A stretch of 40,638 nt of DNA from Chryseobacterium sp. Leaf201 (GCF_001421435.1 NZ_LMKA01000069.1:656-41293); one strand, 5' to 3'. Counted from the first letter of the stretch, positions 9,794 to 19,172 are shown. Notes: generated by a model not told the origin, from the letters alone. Made by a program: numbers and translations.

Positions 9794-10132
9794 TTGAATT
9801 TGTGCAATCGGTTGAATTGCATGATAAAATTTATTTGGGCAGCTTAATCCGACTGTAATTTATCCTGAGCTTGTCGAAGGGCTTCCGCTTTTTTGTTCGT
9901 CGTTCCTCCTCATAAAAAGAGCTCCGTTCAAGCCGGGTTGCGAGAAATCGAGGAACGAGATTCATCGATTCAAAGTAAAAATAGAAAGTAAGAGATAGAT
10001 TCACCGTAAAAAATCCTTGTCAAGGTTTCAAACCCAAGGATTAAATCATCACAAATTATCAAGAGAAGTGGGCTTTAGCGTTTGCAAAAGGTTTTCAAAT
10101 ATGGCTTTAGCCAAAATAATAAAATCAGAATT
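9794..10132 (+). other. 339-base gap with several inverted repeats
   Basis: No gene is seen. The gap holds a degenerate copy of the AATCGATT-type palindrome (9804-9820), an inverted repeat TCGTTCCTC/GAGGAACGA (9900-9958), an inverted repeat AATCCTTG/CAAGGATT (10012-10042), and two GGCTTTAGC copies (10071 and 10103). Phrases such as CCTGAGCTTGTCGAAG are familiar from dispersed repeats in Bacteroidetes. It may split the enzyme block into two transcription units. Confidence 0.45.
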
Positions 10133-12013
10133 ATGAATGTAAAATTCAAATTATTTTTAGGTGCAATTCTTTTTTCAGAGCTGCTGTCTGCACAAAAACA
10201 GATGGAACATCTGAAAAGAGGAATCGTTGCCATGCCTTCAGATTCGGGCGTTTTTGTGAGCTGGCGTATGCTCGGAACAGAAGCTCAGGATACGCATTTT
10301 GATTTGTACCGTACAGAAAATAATGCAACCAAAAAGCTGAATGATAAATCATTACTTCACGAGACTAATTTTTTAGACAAGACAGCCGACAAAGCAAAGA
10401 ATTATACCTATTTCGTCAAATCAAATACGCAGGATCAATCGGTTGACATGGATTCTGCAAAATATATTGCCAATCAGAAACCGTATTTTTCAATTCCTCT
10501 GAAAACACCGAAAGGGTACAAACCCAATGATGTTTCTGTGGCGGATCTGGATGGTGACGGCGAATATGAAATCATCCTGCATCAGGTGGGAGAATCCCGT
10601 GACAACAGCCAGAAAGGGTTTACGGATGCGCCAATCATTCAGGCTTATAAAATGAACGGAACGTTTCTCTGGGAAATCAATTTGGGTAAAAACATAAGAG
10701 AAGGAGCACATTACACCCAGTTTTTGGTGTATGATTTAGACCAGGACGGCAAAGCGGAAATCATAATGAAAACCGCCGACGGAAGCAAAGACGGAAAAGG
10801 GAAATTCATCGGTGACCCGACAAAAAATTACGTCAATGAAAACGGAATGATCCTTTCCGGACCGGAATATCTGACAGTTTTTGACGGACAGACGGGATCT
10901 GAAATTAATACGGTGAATTATGAAGTCCCAAGATTTGCAGGCAGTCTGTACCCAACTGATGAACAGATGACGGAAACCTGGGGCGATGCCAAAGGAAACC
11001 GACTCGACCGGTTTTTGGGAGCTGTTGCCTATCTGGACGGCAAAACACCCAACATAATTATGTCGAGAGGATATTACACCAGAACGGCAATTGCTGCATG
11101 GGATTACAAAGATAAAAAACTCAGTTTAAGATGGCTTTTTGATACGGAAAGTTCAGAAGAGAATAAAAAATACCGTGGACAGGGAAACCACAATCTGACG
11201 GTTGCGGATGTCGATAATGACGGAAAAGATGAAATCGTTTTCGGAGCAATGACGGTTGATGACAATGGAAAAGTTCTGAATAGTACAGGTTACGGTCACG
11301 GTGATGCATTGCATGTCGGTGACTTAGATCCATCAAATCCCGGACTGGAAATTTTTGATATTCAGGAAAGGTTTGATGATGCGGGTGCCCATTTCAGAGA
11401 TGGGAAAACCGGAAAGGTTTTATGGAAACTGCCGTCTACAGTGTATAGCAAACAGGGGAAATTTCAGGGTCCCGGAAGAGGACTATCATTAAATATTGAT
11501 CCCCGTTACGAAGGTTCAGAATCCTGGGCAGCCGGAGCCGGATTGAAAGGGATTTATAATACGAAAGGAAAGAAAATCAGTGATAAAAACCCGCCTGCCA
11601 ATATGGGAGTTTATTGGGACGGCGATTTTTTAAGCGAAATTTTGGACGGAACATCAGTTTCAAAATGGGACTGGAAAAATGAAAAATCGGATTTGATCTT
11701 TGATGCTAAAAACTTCCAGTGCGAATCTAATAACGGAACGAAGAAAAATCCTGCGTTGGTTGCCGATTTATTCGGAGACTGGCGTGAAGAGGTGATGTAC
11801 AGAACGGCTGATAATCAGGAATTGAGAATTTTTTCTACGACCATTCCGACAAAACACAGGTTGTATACGTTGATGCACAATCCGCAATACCGTTTGAGCA
11901 TTGTCTGGCAGAATGTAGGCTATAATCAGCCTCCACATACCGATTATTATCTGGATGAATCGGTGAAAGAAATTCCGAAACCGAATATTTATACAGTAAA
12001 CCCCAAGAAATAA
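10133..12013 (+). CDS. PL11 rhamnogalacturonan lyase
   Basis: The frame is open from a TTG at 10082, but the ATG at 10133 is chosen because it is followed at once by a signal peptide (LFLGAILFSELLSAQ). The mature protein of about 600 residues starts with the family opening EHLKRGIVAMPSDSGVFVSW and an Ig-like domain. It then forms a beta-propeller with repeated calcium-binding loops: DLDGDGEYEI, DLDQDGKAEI and DVDNDGKDEI. These are the marks of PL11, the YesW/YesX-type calcium-dependent lyases that cleave the rhamnose-galacturonate bond of the rhamnogalacturonan I backbone by beta-elimination and leave unsaturated galacturonate ends. The GH105 enzyme two genes downstream removes those ends. 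Whether it acts endo or exo cannot be read from sequence alone. Confidence 0.92.
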   Translation: MNVKFKLFLGAILFSELLSAQKQMEHLKRGIVAMPSDSGVFVSWRMLGTEAQDTHFDLYRTENNATKKLNDKSLLHETNFLDKTADKAKNYTYFVKSNTQDQSVDMDSAKYIANQKPYFSIPLKTPKGYKPNDVSVADLDGDGEYEIILHQVGESRDNSQKGFTDAPIIQAYKMNGTFLWEINLGKNIREGAHYTQFLVYDLDQDGKAEIIMKTADGSKDGKGKFIGDPTKNYVNENGMILSGPEYLTVFDGQTGSEINTVNYEVPRFAGSLYPTDEQMTETWGDAKGNRLDRFLGAVAYLDGKTPNIIMSRGYYTRTAIAAWDYKDKKLSLRWLFDTESSEENKKYRGQGNHNLTVADVDNDGKDEIVFGAMTVDDNGKVLNSTGYGHGDALHVGDLDPSNPGLEIFDIQERFDDAGAHFRDGKTGKVLWKLPSTVYSKQGKFQGPGRGLSLNIDPRYEGSESWAAGAGLKGIYNTKGKKISDKNPPANMGVYWDGDFLSEILDGTSVSKWDWKNEKSDLIFDAKNFQCESNNGTKKNPALVADLFGDWREEVMYRTADNQELRIFSTTIPTKHRLYTLMHNPQYRLSIVWQNVGYNQPPHTDYYLDESVKEIPKPNIYTVNPKK

Positions 12014-12019
12014 TTAATT

Positions 12020-12796
12020 ATGAAAATCAAAACCGTTATCCCTTTTGTTTTGCTGGTAGCTTTTTTTGGAGTTTCATTTCAGAAAATTCAGGATAAACCT
12101 GTGCTTTATATCATTGGCGATTCTACGGTACAAAATGGTTCAGGCAAAGGCTCAGATTCACTTTGGGGCTGGGGAAGCTTTATGAATGTATTTTTGAATA
12201 CGGATAAAATTGAAATTCAGAATCATGCAAAAGGCGGAAGAAGCAGTCGGACATTTCTCACAGAAGGCCGCTGGGACTCAATTATGAAAACCATTAAAAA
12301 AGGCGATTATGTTCTGATGCAGTTCGGCCATAACGATGGTGGTGAACTGGCAGACACGTTGCGTGCAAGAGGAACCATCAAAGGAATCGGAGAAGAGACG
12401 AAAGATATTTATAACCCGATCCGTAAAGTGAATGAAACGGTTTATACTTACGGTTATTATATGAGAAAATATGCCGATGAAGCAAAAGATAAAGGTGCAG
12501 TTCCCATTATAGTTTCTCCCGTTCCAAGAAATGAATTTAATGAAAAAGGCAAAATCGAAAAAGATCAATACGGCATCTGGGCCCAGCAAGTTGCAAAGCA
12601 GACCGGCGCTTATTTTATTGATTTAAATGAAATGGTGATTGAAAAATACCGGAAAATGGGACCGGAAAAAGTAAAGGCTTTCTTTCCGAAAGATCATACG
12701 CATACCAATGAAGCAGGAGCTGTCCTGAATGCAGAACTGGTGGTAAAAGGAATTAAGCAACTGAAGAACTGTGAACTGAAAAATTATATAAAGTAA
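12020..12796 (+). CDS. CE12 rhamnogalacturonan acetylesterase
   Basis: This 258-residue SGNH esterase is of standard single-domain length, with an N-terminal hydrophobic export segment (about 1-20). Catalytic residues are visible: Ser35 in IIGDSTVQ, Asn105 in QFGHND, and Asp225/His228 in KDHTHTNEAGA. The family removes acetyl groups from rhamnogalacturonan I; Bacillus YesT/YesY are related. It lies 6 bases after the PL11 lyase gene and 9 bases before the GH105 gene, so lyase, deacetylation and unsaturated-end removal are encoded together. Confidence 0.9.
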   Translation: MKIKTVIPFVLLVAFFGVSFQKIQDKPVLYIIGDSTVQNGSGKGSDSLWGWGSFMNVFLNTDKIEIQNHAKGGRSSRTFLTEGRWDSIMKTIKKGDYVLMQFGHNDGGELADTLRARGTIKGIGEETKDIYNPIRKVNETVYTYGYYMRKYADEAKDKGAVPIIVSPVPRNEFNEKGKIEKDQYGIWAQQVAKQTGAYFIDLNEMVIEKYRKMGPEKVKAFFPKDHTHTNEAGAVLNAELVVKGIKQLKNCELKNYIK

Positions 12797-12805
12797 ATAA
12801 AAGAT

Positions 12806-13969
12806 ATGAAAAGATCATTAATTAAAAGCGGTATTTATGCATTGGTCATCGGAGTTTTATCTTCGTGTTCAGTGCAGAAGCAAACTACTGCAAGTAAGGT
12901 TGAAATTCCAAACAGGAAGGAGGTTCTTGAAGTTTCGAGAAGGGCCAATCAGTATTTCATGAACAAGTGGCCGGATACCGGAAAAGACATTGTCGGCAAA
13001 AAAGTGTGGCCAAGCAATCTGTGGACCCGGGCGGTGTATTATGAAGGCTTGATGGCATTGTACAAAGTAGATCCCAAAAAAGAATATTACGATTATGCAA
13101 TGTCCTGGGCAACTCACCATAAATGGGATATGATGCGTGGAACTTACACAAGAAATGCCGATCACCAGGCCTGCGGGCAAACCTACATCGATCTTTATGA
13201 AATCGACGGAAAGAAACATCCGGAAAGAATTAAAAATGTTAAAGCTTCCATGGACAGTATGATTGCTACGGATAAAGTGGATGACTGGTGGTGGATTGAT
13301 GCATTGCAGATGTCGATGCCTATTTTCACGAAACTGGGCAGGATTACAGGCGAGCAGAAGTATTTTGATCGAAATTATGAAATGTATGCGTATACAAAAT
13401 ACAAGCATGGAGGAAATGGGTTATACAACCAGGCAGATAAAATCTGGTGGCGGGATAAAAGCTTTGTGCCGCCTTACAAAGAACCCAATGGCGAAGACTG
13501 TTACTGGAGCCGTGGAAATGGCTGGGTAGTGGCTGCTTTGGCGAAAACTTTGGAAGATACCCCGAAATCTGATCCTCATTATCAGGAATATTTACAGGAT
13601 TACAAAGATTTACTGGCAGCTTTGCTCCCGATTCAGAGAGAAGATGGATTTTGGAATGTCAGCTTGCACGATCCAACCAATTTTGGTGGAAAAGAAATGA
13701 CAGGAACCGCTTTGTTCGTATACGGAATGGCGTACGGAATCAATAACGGATTAATCGACAGGGATACTTATTTACCGGTTGTGGTTAAAGCATGGAATGC
13801 GATTGCAAAAGATTCTGTGCAGCCAAATGGTTTTCTGGGCTGGGTACAGGGAACCGGAAAAGAACCGAAAGACGGCCAGCCGCTTTCTGTAAGCAAAGAA
13901 CCGGATTTTGAAGACTATGGCTTAGGCTGTTTATTGCTTGCCGGAAGTGAGGTTTACAAATTGAAGTAG
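12806..13969 (+). CDS. GH105 unsaturated rhamnogalacturonyl hydrolase (lipoprotein)
   Basis: The 387-residue protein carries a lipobox (LSSC, Cys21), so it is probably a lipoprotein in the outer membrane or periplasm. The body is an (alpha/alpha)6 barrel with GH105 signatures: LWTRAVYYEGLMALY, DDWWWIDALQMSMP, SRGNGWVVAALAKTLE and TGTALFVYGMAYGI. Asp165 in WWWIDAL occupies the region where the family has its catalytic aspartate (YteR type). These enzymes hydrate the unsaturated galacturonate left by rhamnogalacturonan lyases and release it from rhamnose, exposing rhamnose for the GH106 enzyme. Length is normal. This is the last gene of the enzyme block and is followed by a duplicated terminator region. 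Confidence 0.92.
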   Translation: MKRSLIKSGIYALVIGVLSSCSVQKQTTASKVEIPNRKEVLEVSRRANQYFMNKWPDTGKDIVGKKVWPSNLWTRAVYYEGLMALYKVDPKKEYYDYAMSWATHHKWDMMRGTYTRNADHQACGQTYIDLYEIDGKKHPERIKNVKASMDSMIATDKVDDWWWIDALQMSMPIFTKLGRITGEQKYFDRNYEMYAYTKYKHGGNGLYNQADKIWWRDKSFVPPYKEPNGEDCYWSRGNGWVVAALAKTLEDTPKSDPHYQEYLQDYKDLLAALLPIQREDGFWNVSLHDPTNFGGKEMTGTALFVYGMAYGINNGLIDRDTYLPVVVKAWNAIAKDSVQPNGFLGWVQGTGKEPKDGQPLSVSKEPDFEDYGLGCLLLAGSEVYKLK

Positions 13970-13978
13970 ATTTAATGT

Positions 13979-14098
13979 TTGACCGTTAAGCAATTAATAC
14001 TTAAGACGGATCAGGAAAATCCGCCGTTTTCAAAGTAAAATGCTAAAAGCGATGCTCAGCTTAATATTCTTAAAACCTTAAACAGCCTTAACGGTTAA
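13979..14098. repeat. palindromic intergenic element bounded by TTRACCGTTAAG arms
   Basis: About 120 bases are bounded by 12-base inverted arms (13979-13990 and 14087-14098) that differ at one position. Elements of similar length, AT-richness and arm sequence (CCNTTAAG/CTTAANGG type) sit at 23580-23706 and 25109-25214. No coding capacity is seen. Confidence 0.5.
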
Positions 14099-14176
14099 AT
14101 TGTATGTTACAATAAATAACAGTCTCTTACATATATAGTAAATCGGGTATTTTCTACAGAAGTCATACAACACTCA

Positions 14177-14216
14177 AACCTAACGGGTTTTTAAAACCCG
14201 TTAGGTTTTATTTTTT
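14177..14216 (+). terminator. rho-independent terminator, copy A
   Basis: A strong hairpin (arm ACCTAACGGGTTTT with arm AAAACCCGTTAGGT) is followed by TTTATTTTTT. It lies about 210 bases after the GH105 stop and should end the enzyme-block transcript. Confidence 0.8.
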
Positions 14217-14436
14217 CTAAAGTATAATAGGTGAAGATTATCAATATTTATACTTAAGGTTCAAATTAAGCTTGAAAAACCAGCAAATTTTTATACTTAT
14301 TCAAAAAAGCGAAGCTGAACTTGATAGTCTTAAAACCTTAAACAGCCTTAACGGTTAAATTGTATGTTACAATAAATAACAGTCTCTTACATATATAGTA
14401 AATCGGGCATTTTCTACATAAGTCATACAACACTCA

Positions 14437-14478
14437 AACCTAACGGGTTTTAAAAATCCATTAGGTTTTATTTTTTTC
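14437..14478 (+). terminator. rho-independent terminator, copy B (weakened stem)
   Basis: This is the second copy of the hairpin. The left arm still reads ACCTAACGGGTTTT, but the right arm has mismatches (AATCCATTAGGT), so the stem is weaker. A T-rich tail follows. It lies about 200 bases before rhaT and may act as backup terminator or leader structure. Confidence 0.6.
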
Positions 14479-14631
14479 TAAGATATAGTAACCGAAGATT
14501 AAGGATCAAAAAATAATTTTAAAATAAATGATCTCTATATAAACTTCTTAAAGCACCATGTAAATAACCCTTGCAGATTACTTTTAATTTTATTATTTTT
14601 TCAAACTCTTTTACATGACACTACAAGATGC

Positions 14632-14643
14632 GCAATCGATTAC
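14632..14643. promoter_or_regulatory. candidate operator, AATCGATT-core palindrome, before rhaT
   Basis: The sequence GCAATCGATTAC lies 38 bases before the rhaT start. It shares the core AATCGATT and a flanking GC with the palindromes at 31589-31600 and 40336-40347. The symmetrical shape with a central CG resembles LacI-family operators. The binding protein is not identified. Confidence 0.5.
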
Positions 14644-14680
14644 ATCTTATTAATTTTCAAATTCAACCAATACGATAATT

Positions 14681-15769
14681 ATGAATGCACTATTAGGGGT
14701 TTTTTTTCATTTTCTGGGAGGCTTTTCTTCGGGGAGTTTTTATCTGCCATATAAAAAAGTAAAGGGATGGTCCTGGGAAACCTATTGGTTGATCGGCGGT
14801 ATTTTTTCATGGATTATTGTCCCGCCGCTGGCTGCTTTTCTTACCATTCCCGGTTTTTGGGAGATTATTCAGAATGAAAGTTCATCCATTTTAGGGCTGA
14901 CGTTTCTGTTCGGTGCACTCTGGGGAATCGGAGGTTTTACGTATGGCCTTGGCGTGCGTTATTTGGGCGTTGCATTGGGAAGCAGTATTATTCTGGGACT
15001 CTGTATGGTATTCGGGTCCTTGGTTCCTTCGGTTTTTTATGAATTTTCTTCGCAATCGGGAAAAGATAATATAGGTCTCATGATGTCAAATCCATGGGGG
15101 CAGTTTGTCTTACTGGGACTTTTTGTCTGCGTTATAGGAATTGTCATCAGCGGAAAAGCAGGGATGATGAAAGAAAAAGAACTGCAGACCGAATCTACGG
15201 ATCCTCACGGAACTTCAGTAAAAACGGAATATAAATTCGGGTTGGGACTGATTGTTTCCATCATATCGGGAGTATTGAGTGCCTGCTTCAATTTCGGACT
15301 GGAAGCCGGAAAACCAATGGCCAATGTAGCCAATGAAGCCTGGAAACTTGCCAATCCGGATCAGGGAGAATTCCTCTTTCAAAATAATGTAACCTACGTT
15401 GTTGTACTTTGGGGCGGAATGGCAGTCAATCTGATCGGATGTCTGTATCTGGCTTTTAAAAATAAATCGTACGCTGATTATACCAAGCAAAATGTACCGG
15501 TGGTAAAAAACATTATTTTCTGTGCACTGGCGGGAACGATGTGGTTTTTACAGTTCTTTTTCTACGGAATGGGAGAGAGCAAAATGGGGAACGGCCCAAG
15601 TTCATGGATTCTGCACATGGCATTTATCATTTTCATTGCCAATTTATGGGGAATCATTATTAAAGAATGGAAAGGGGTTTCCAGAAAAACGATTAAGACT
15701 ATTACCGCAGGAATGATTGTCATCTTTATTTCCATTCTGATTGTAGGCTACGGAAATTCTTTAAGATAA
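14681..15769 (+). CDS. rhaT: L-rhamnose/proton symporter RhaT
   Basis: This 362-residue integral membrane protein has about ten hydrophobic segments, with the RhaT family opening FFHFLGGFSSGSFYLPYKKV and GWSWETYWL. Other typical parts are IPGFWEII, FGALWGIGGFTYGLGVRYLG, NFGLEAGKPMA and the C-terminal WFLQFFFYGMGESKMG. RhaT imports L-rhamnose with a proton across the inner membrane. Length is normal. It stands alone between a duplicated terminator upstream and a hairpin terminator downstream, with a candidate operator just before the start, so it is probably its own transcription unit. It would deliver rhamnose released by GH106 to the isomerase encoded downstream. Confidence 0.93.
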   Translation: MNALLGVFFHFLGGFSSGSFYLPYKKVKGWSWETYWLIGGIFSWIIVPPLAAFLTIPGFWEIIQNESSSILGLTFLFGALWGIGGFTYGLGVRYLGVALGSSIILGLCMVFGSLVPSVFYEFSSQSGKDNIGLMMSNPWGQFVLLGLFVCVIGIVISGKAGMMKEKELQTESTDPHGTSVKTEYKFGLGLIVSIISGVLSACFNFGLEAGKPMANVANEAWKLANPDQGEFLFQNNVTYVVVLWGGMAVNLIGCLYLAFKNKSYADYTKQNVPVVKNIIFCALAGTMWFLQFFFYGMGESKMGNGPSSWILHMAFIIFIANLWGIIIKEWKGVSRKTIKTITAGMIVIFISILIVGYGNSLR

Positions 15770-15830
15770 ATTATTATTCCGATGTATTATTTAAAGTTTC
15801 ATTAATATTTATATAGTTCAATTTTTGTAA

Positions 15831-15856
15831 GGCACTGATTTTTCAGTGTCTTTTTT
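15831..15856 (+). terminator. rho-independent terminator of rhaT
   Basis: An 8-bp stem (GGCACTGA/TCAGTGTC, one G-U pair) with a TTTT loop is followed by six Ts, about 60 bases after the rhaT stop. Confidence 0.85.
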
Positions 15857-16109
15857 GTGCCGGCAGGTGATATTTTTGTAAAACGAAAATTGAAATAATT
15901 CCACATTTTGACAGCTTAATTTCAATATCAGATTTTAAATCTAATACGTTTATATTTATTTAAATTATTATAAATTCGCGATTTTAGTATAAATGTAGAT
16001 AAATAATTAAGATAAATTATGAATTATATAATGCAGGATATGGCAGGATGCCAGAACTTTTCTAACAGTGTACATTGTGACATATTTAAACGCTAATAAA
16101 AATTAATAT
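15857..16109 (+). promoter_or_regulatory. AT-rich leader of the susCD operon
   Basis: No gene is seen. This gap between the rhaT terminator and the SusC gene must contain the susC promoter. A TTGAC lies at 15908-15912, but no well-spaced TAnnTTTG follows, so the start site stays unassigned. No AATCGATT palindrome was found here. Confidence 0.4.
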
Positions 16110-19100
16110 ATGTCTTTGATAATTAAACACAAGAATATAAAGCGAATCGTGTTTCCTGCTTTTATGCTTTCGACAAGTTTTGTCTGGGGGCAGGAAGCGG
16201 TAAATGATACTTTGAAAAGGGATGTAAAAGATATTGAGGAAGTAGTGGTGATCGGTTATGGTAAAGTTAAGAAATCAGACTTAACGGGATCGGTATCTTC
16301 AGTTTCTGCAAAAGATCTGGCAGCAACACCGTCAATGAATGCTTTACAGGCACTACAGGGAAGAGCGGCCGGACTTAATATTGTAACTGCCGGTGGTGCA
16401 CCGGGTGCAGGTGCAAACGTTACGATCCGTGGAGGTGCTTCTATTACCCAGGGGACGGAACCGTTGTATATTGTAGACGGTTTTCAGCTGGACAATGCAC
16501 TGAACATCATCAATCCCAATGACATCGAAAGCATCGATGTACTGAAAGGAGCTTCCGCCATCGCTATTTATGGTGCCCGTGGTTCCAACGGTATTATTGT
16601 GATCAAAACGAAAACCGGAAAAAAGGGGAGGGTAACCATCAGCTATAATTCTTTTATGTCATTTGACATGCTTTCCAAGAAACTGGATATGGTTTCCAAT
16701 GCTGAGCAGTATGTAAAATACCAGTATGAACTGGCCCAGTTAAGCGGCGGCGCTACAAAATGGAGCAATGTGTTTGATAACAGTTTAGGAACAGATTCTC
16801 CCGGATTTTATACAGGAGCATACAACAGGATCAGCAACCGATACGGATCTGCCCCTGCACTGGACTGGCAGGAGAAAATGCTTGGAGGATCAGGCGTTAC
16901 ACAGAACCATAACGTGAGTGTTTCTGCAGGTACGGATAAAACGCAGACTTTCATCAGTTACAATTATAACAAACAGGACGGTTTGCTGCAGAATTTCAGC
17001 GAAACTAGAAACTCATTGCGTGCCAACGTCAATTCAGAACTCTATAAAGGGATCCGTCTGGATTTCAGCTCAATGTTTACCTCCAATTCCACAAACGGTG
17101 GAGGAGCCTATTCCGGAATGAAGAAAATATTGCTTCAGCCGATTACGGGAGGTACCTTGTTTACTCAGGATCAGTTATTCAATACACAGACTTTCCCTGA
17201 TTTCTCTGCTTTGGATTCTAGTTTTGATACAGAGAATCCATACATAGAAACAGCGGCATCTACGCAAAACAGACGGGCCAGAACATTTTTAGCCAATGTA
17301 GGTTTAGAATTTGATCTGTTGAAAAATTTCACTTTCAGGACAGCAGGCTCTTATAACTGGACAAACACTAAATCAACGGCATTTTCAGATAGAAATTCCC
17401 GCGCTTTCCTTACAGATCCTGTAAATACAGGGATCAACGGAAGTATCGGAAATTCTGAAGCCTACCGTTACCAGATCACCAATACCTTAACTTATAATAC
17501 GACGTTAGGTGAAAAACATAAAATCACCGGGTTAATCGGAAATGAAATTATCTATCAGGAGAATGAAAGCAACAGCATGCGACTGATAAGGTTCCCGACG
17601 ATTTTAAATTACGGCTTAGATGATATATCCAATGCTACCGTTGCTGATAAATCTGCAGACAGGTCTTCACTTAGTTTGCTTTCTTATTTTGCGCGTGTAA
17701 ATTATAACTATGATAACCGTTATTTATTAACAGGTACCGTTCGGCGGGATGGATCTTCAAAATTCGGTCCTGAAAACAGATGGGGAATATTTCCATCCGT
17801 AGCTGCGGCCTGGAGGGTTTCCGAAGAAGGTTTCTGGAAAAACTCTAAAATTGAGAATTATGTCAACGACCTGAAGTTCAGATTTGAATACGGGATTGTG
17901 GGAAATAATAGTATCCCAAATAATGTATTCAGAACCAATGTGATAGGAACGGATTATCCTTCCAATAATACAATAGGTAACTTAGCTTTAATGACAAGCA
18001 GTGTCTTGGGTAACCGTATTGTACAGTGGGAAGAAATGAGATCTACAAACATAGGAGTAGATCTGGCTATGTTTAACAACAGAATTAAATTAACCGGTGA
18101 ATTTTACAACAACAATGTAAGCAGCATGTTGCTTGAAACCGTACTTCCTGCATCTACCGGATATAAAAGCCAGTTTGTGAATGTCGGTTCCATGAAAAAT
18201 ACCGGTATGGAATTCACTTTAAACTCAGTCAATTTAAAATCTGAAAACTTCAGATGGTCTACCGATGCCAACATCGGATTTAATAAGTCAAAAGTACTGT
18301 CTCTTGATGAGGGGAGAACCTTCAGAACCTTCAGTGTAGGTGGTAACAGATCAGGGATGGTAACGTACTATGCCAACGTTGGAGAAGAATTAGGAGATAT
18401 GTACGGATATGTATATCAGGGAATTTATACGACTGATGACTTTACACAGGGGCCAAACGGTACACTTATCCTGAAAGCGGGTGTCGTAAAGCCTGCATCC
18501 GGAACGCCTAAACCGGGAGACATGAAATTTGCAGCGGATAATGCTGCCGGAGATCAGTTTACAAGAAAATTGGTAAAAATAGGGAACGGTACACCGGACT
18601 TTATCGGAGGGATCAGCAATAATTTTTCTTACAAAGGCTTCGATTTAGCGGTGTTTATGAAATTCAGCGTTGGGGGTGATATTTATAACGCCACCAAACA
18701 GAGTTTGAGCCCTTACGCAGCTTTCCAGAATGTTCCTACAGAATTCGGGGATAATTATTATCATCTTATCGATCCTAACACCGGCCAGGCAACAACCAAT
18801 CTGGAAAGATTAAAAGAACTTAACCCGAATGAAGGCTCAAGCCTTTGGAGTTTAAGCAATACCAATACGGCCAATATCACGTATCCTTCTTCTTATTATG
18901 TGGAAGACGGTTCCTATTTAAGGATTTCCATGGTCACATTAGGATATTCTTTCCCTAAAGAATTTTTAAGCACGGTAAGACTGACGAATGCACGTATTTA
19001 TGCAACAGTTAATAACTTAGCAACCATTACAGGGTATTCAGGATATGATCCGGAAGTTTCAGCAGCAAGTGGTGTTGCGGTTACTCCGGGATATGACAGT

Positions 19101-19154
19101 TCTTCATTCCCAAGATCAAGAAGTTACGTTTTGGGTATCAATCTTACTTTTTAA
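16110..19154 (+). CDS. SusC/RagA family TonB-linked outer-membrane transporter
   Basis: The 1014-residue protein has a signal peptide (about 1-28), a TonB-box-like segment EEVVVIGYG and then the plug domain: SLQ-type ALQALQGRAAGL, TIRGGASI, LYIVDGFQ, IESIDVLKGASAIAIYGARG. A 22-strand barrel ends in a C-terminal aromatic (GINLTF). Such proteins import oligosaccharides through the outer membrane together with a SusD lipoprotein, encoded 18 bases downstream. The N-terminal carboxypeptidase-regulatory-like domain common in SusC proteins is missing: the TonB box follows the signal peptide within about 20 residues. There is also no anti-sigma-interacting N-terminal extension, so direct ECF-sigma signalling is unlikely. 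The substrate is inferred to be rhamnogalacturonan oligosaccharides. Confidence 0.93.
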   Translation: MSLIIKHKNIKRIVFPAFMLSTSFVWGQEAVNDTLKRDVKDIEEVVVIGYGKVKKSDLTGSVSSVSAKDLAATPSMNALQALQGRAAGLNIVTAGGAPGAGANVTIRGGASITQGTEPLYIVDGFQLDNALNIINPNDIESIDVLKGASAIAIYGARGSNGIIVIKTKTGKKGRVTISYNSFMSFDMLSKKLDMVSNAEQYVKYQYELAQLSGGATKWSNVFDNSLGTDSPGFYTGAYNRISNRYGSAPALDWQEKMLGGSGVTQNHNVSVSAGTDKTQTFISYNYNKQDGLLQNFSETRNSLRANVNSELYKGIRLDFSSMFTSNSTNGGGAYSGMKKILLQPITGGTLFTQDQLFNTQTFPDFSALDSSFDTENPYIETAASTQNRRARTFLANVGLEFDLLKNFTFRTAGSYNWTNTKSTAFSDRNSRAFLTDPVNTGINGSIGNSEAYRYQITNTLTYNTTLGEKHKITGLIGNEIIYQENESNSMRLIRFPTILNYGLDDISNATVADKSADRSSLSLLSYFARVNYNYDNRYLLTGTVRRDGSSKFGPENRWGIFPSVAAAWRVSEEGFWKNSKIENYVNDLKFRFEYGIVGNNSIPNNVFRTNVIGTDYPSNNTIGNLALMTSSVLGNRIVQWEEMRSTNIGVDLAMFNNRIKLTGEFYNNNVSSMLLETVLPASTGYKSQFVNVGSMKNTGMEFTLNSVNLKSENFRWSTDANIGFNKSKVLSLDEGRTFRTFSVGGNRSGMVTYYANVGEELGDMYGYVYQGIYTTDDFTQGPNGTLILKAGVVKPASGTPKPGDMKFAADNAAGDQFTRKLVKIGNGTPDFIGGISNNFSYKGFDLAVFMKFSVGGDIYNATKQSLSPYAAFQNVPTEFGDNYYHLIDPNTGQATTNLERLKELNPNEGSSLWSLSNTNTANITYPSSYYVEDGSYLRISMVTLGYSFPKEFLSTVRLTNARIYATVNNLATITGYSGYDPEVSAASGVAVTPGYDSSSFPRSRSYVLGINLTF

Positions 19155-19172
19155 TATTTAATTGTTTCAGTC

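Larger units (their letters stand above)
14047..14500 (+). repeat. tandem direct repeat of about 190 bases, period 260
   Basis: Copy A (14047-14239) and copy B (14307-14500) are offset by 260 bases. The core 14071-14180 matches 14331-14440 with only about two differences. Each copy ends in a hairpin with a T-run, so the duplication produced two terminators in a row. The 67 bases between the copies are unrelated AT-rich sequence. Confidence 0.85.

Noticed and set aside
10082..10132. TTG start 17 codons upstream for the PL11 lyase
   Set aside because: The extension has no signal-peptide character and lies before a clean ATG followed by a typical signal peptide.
12869..13408. 179-codon minus-strand frame inside the GH105 gene
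   Set aside because: Lies entirely within the conserved GH105 coding region; Cys/His/Ile-rich antisense composition typical of shadows.
14047..14500. CRISPR-like array suggested by repeated blocks
   Set aside because: Only two copies, about 190 bases long with 67-base spacing and terminator hairpins; not a CRISPR pattern.
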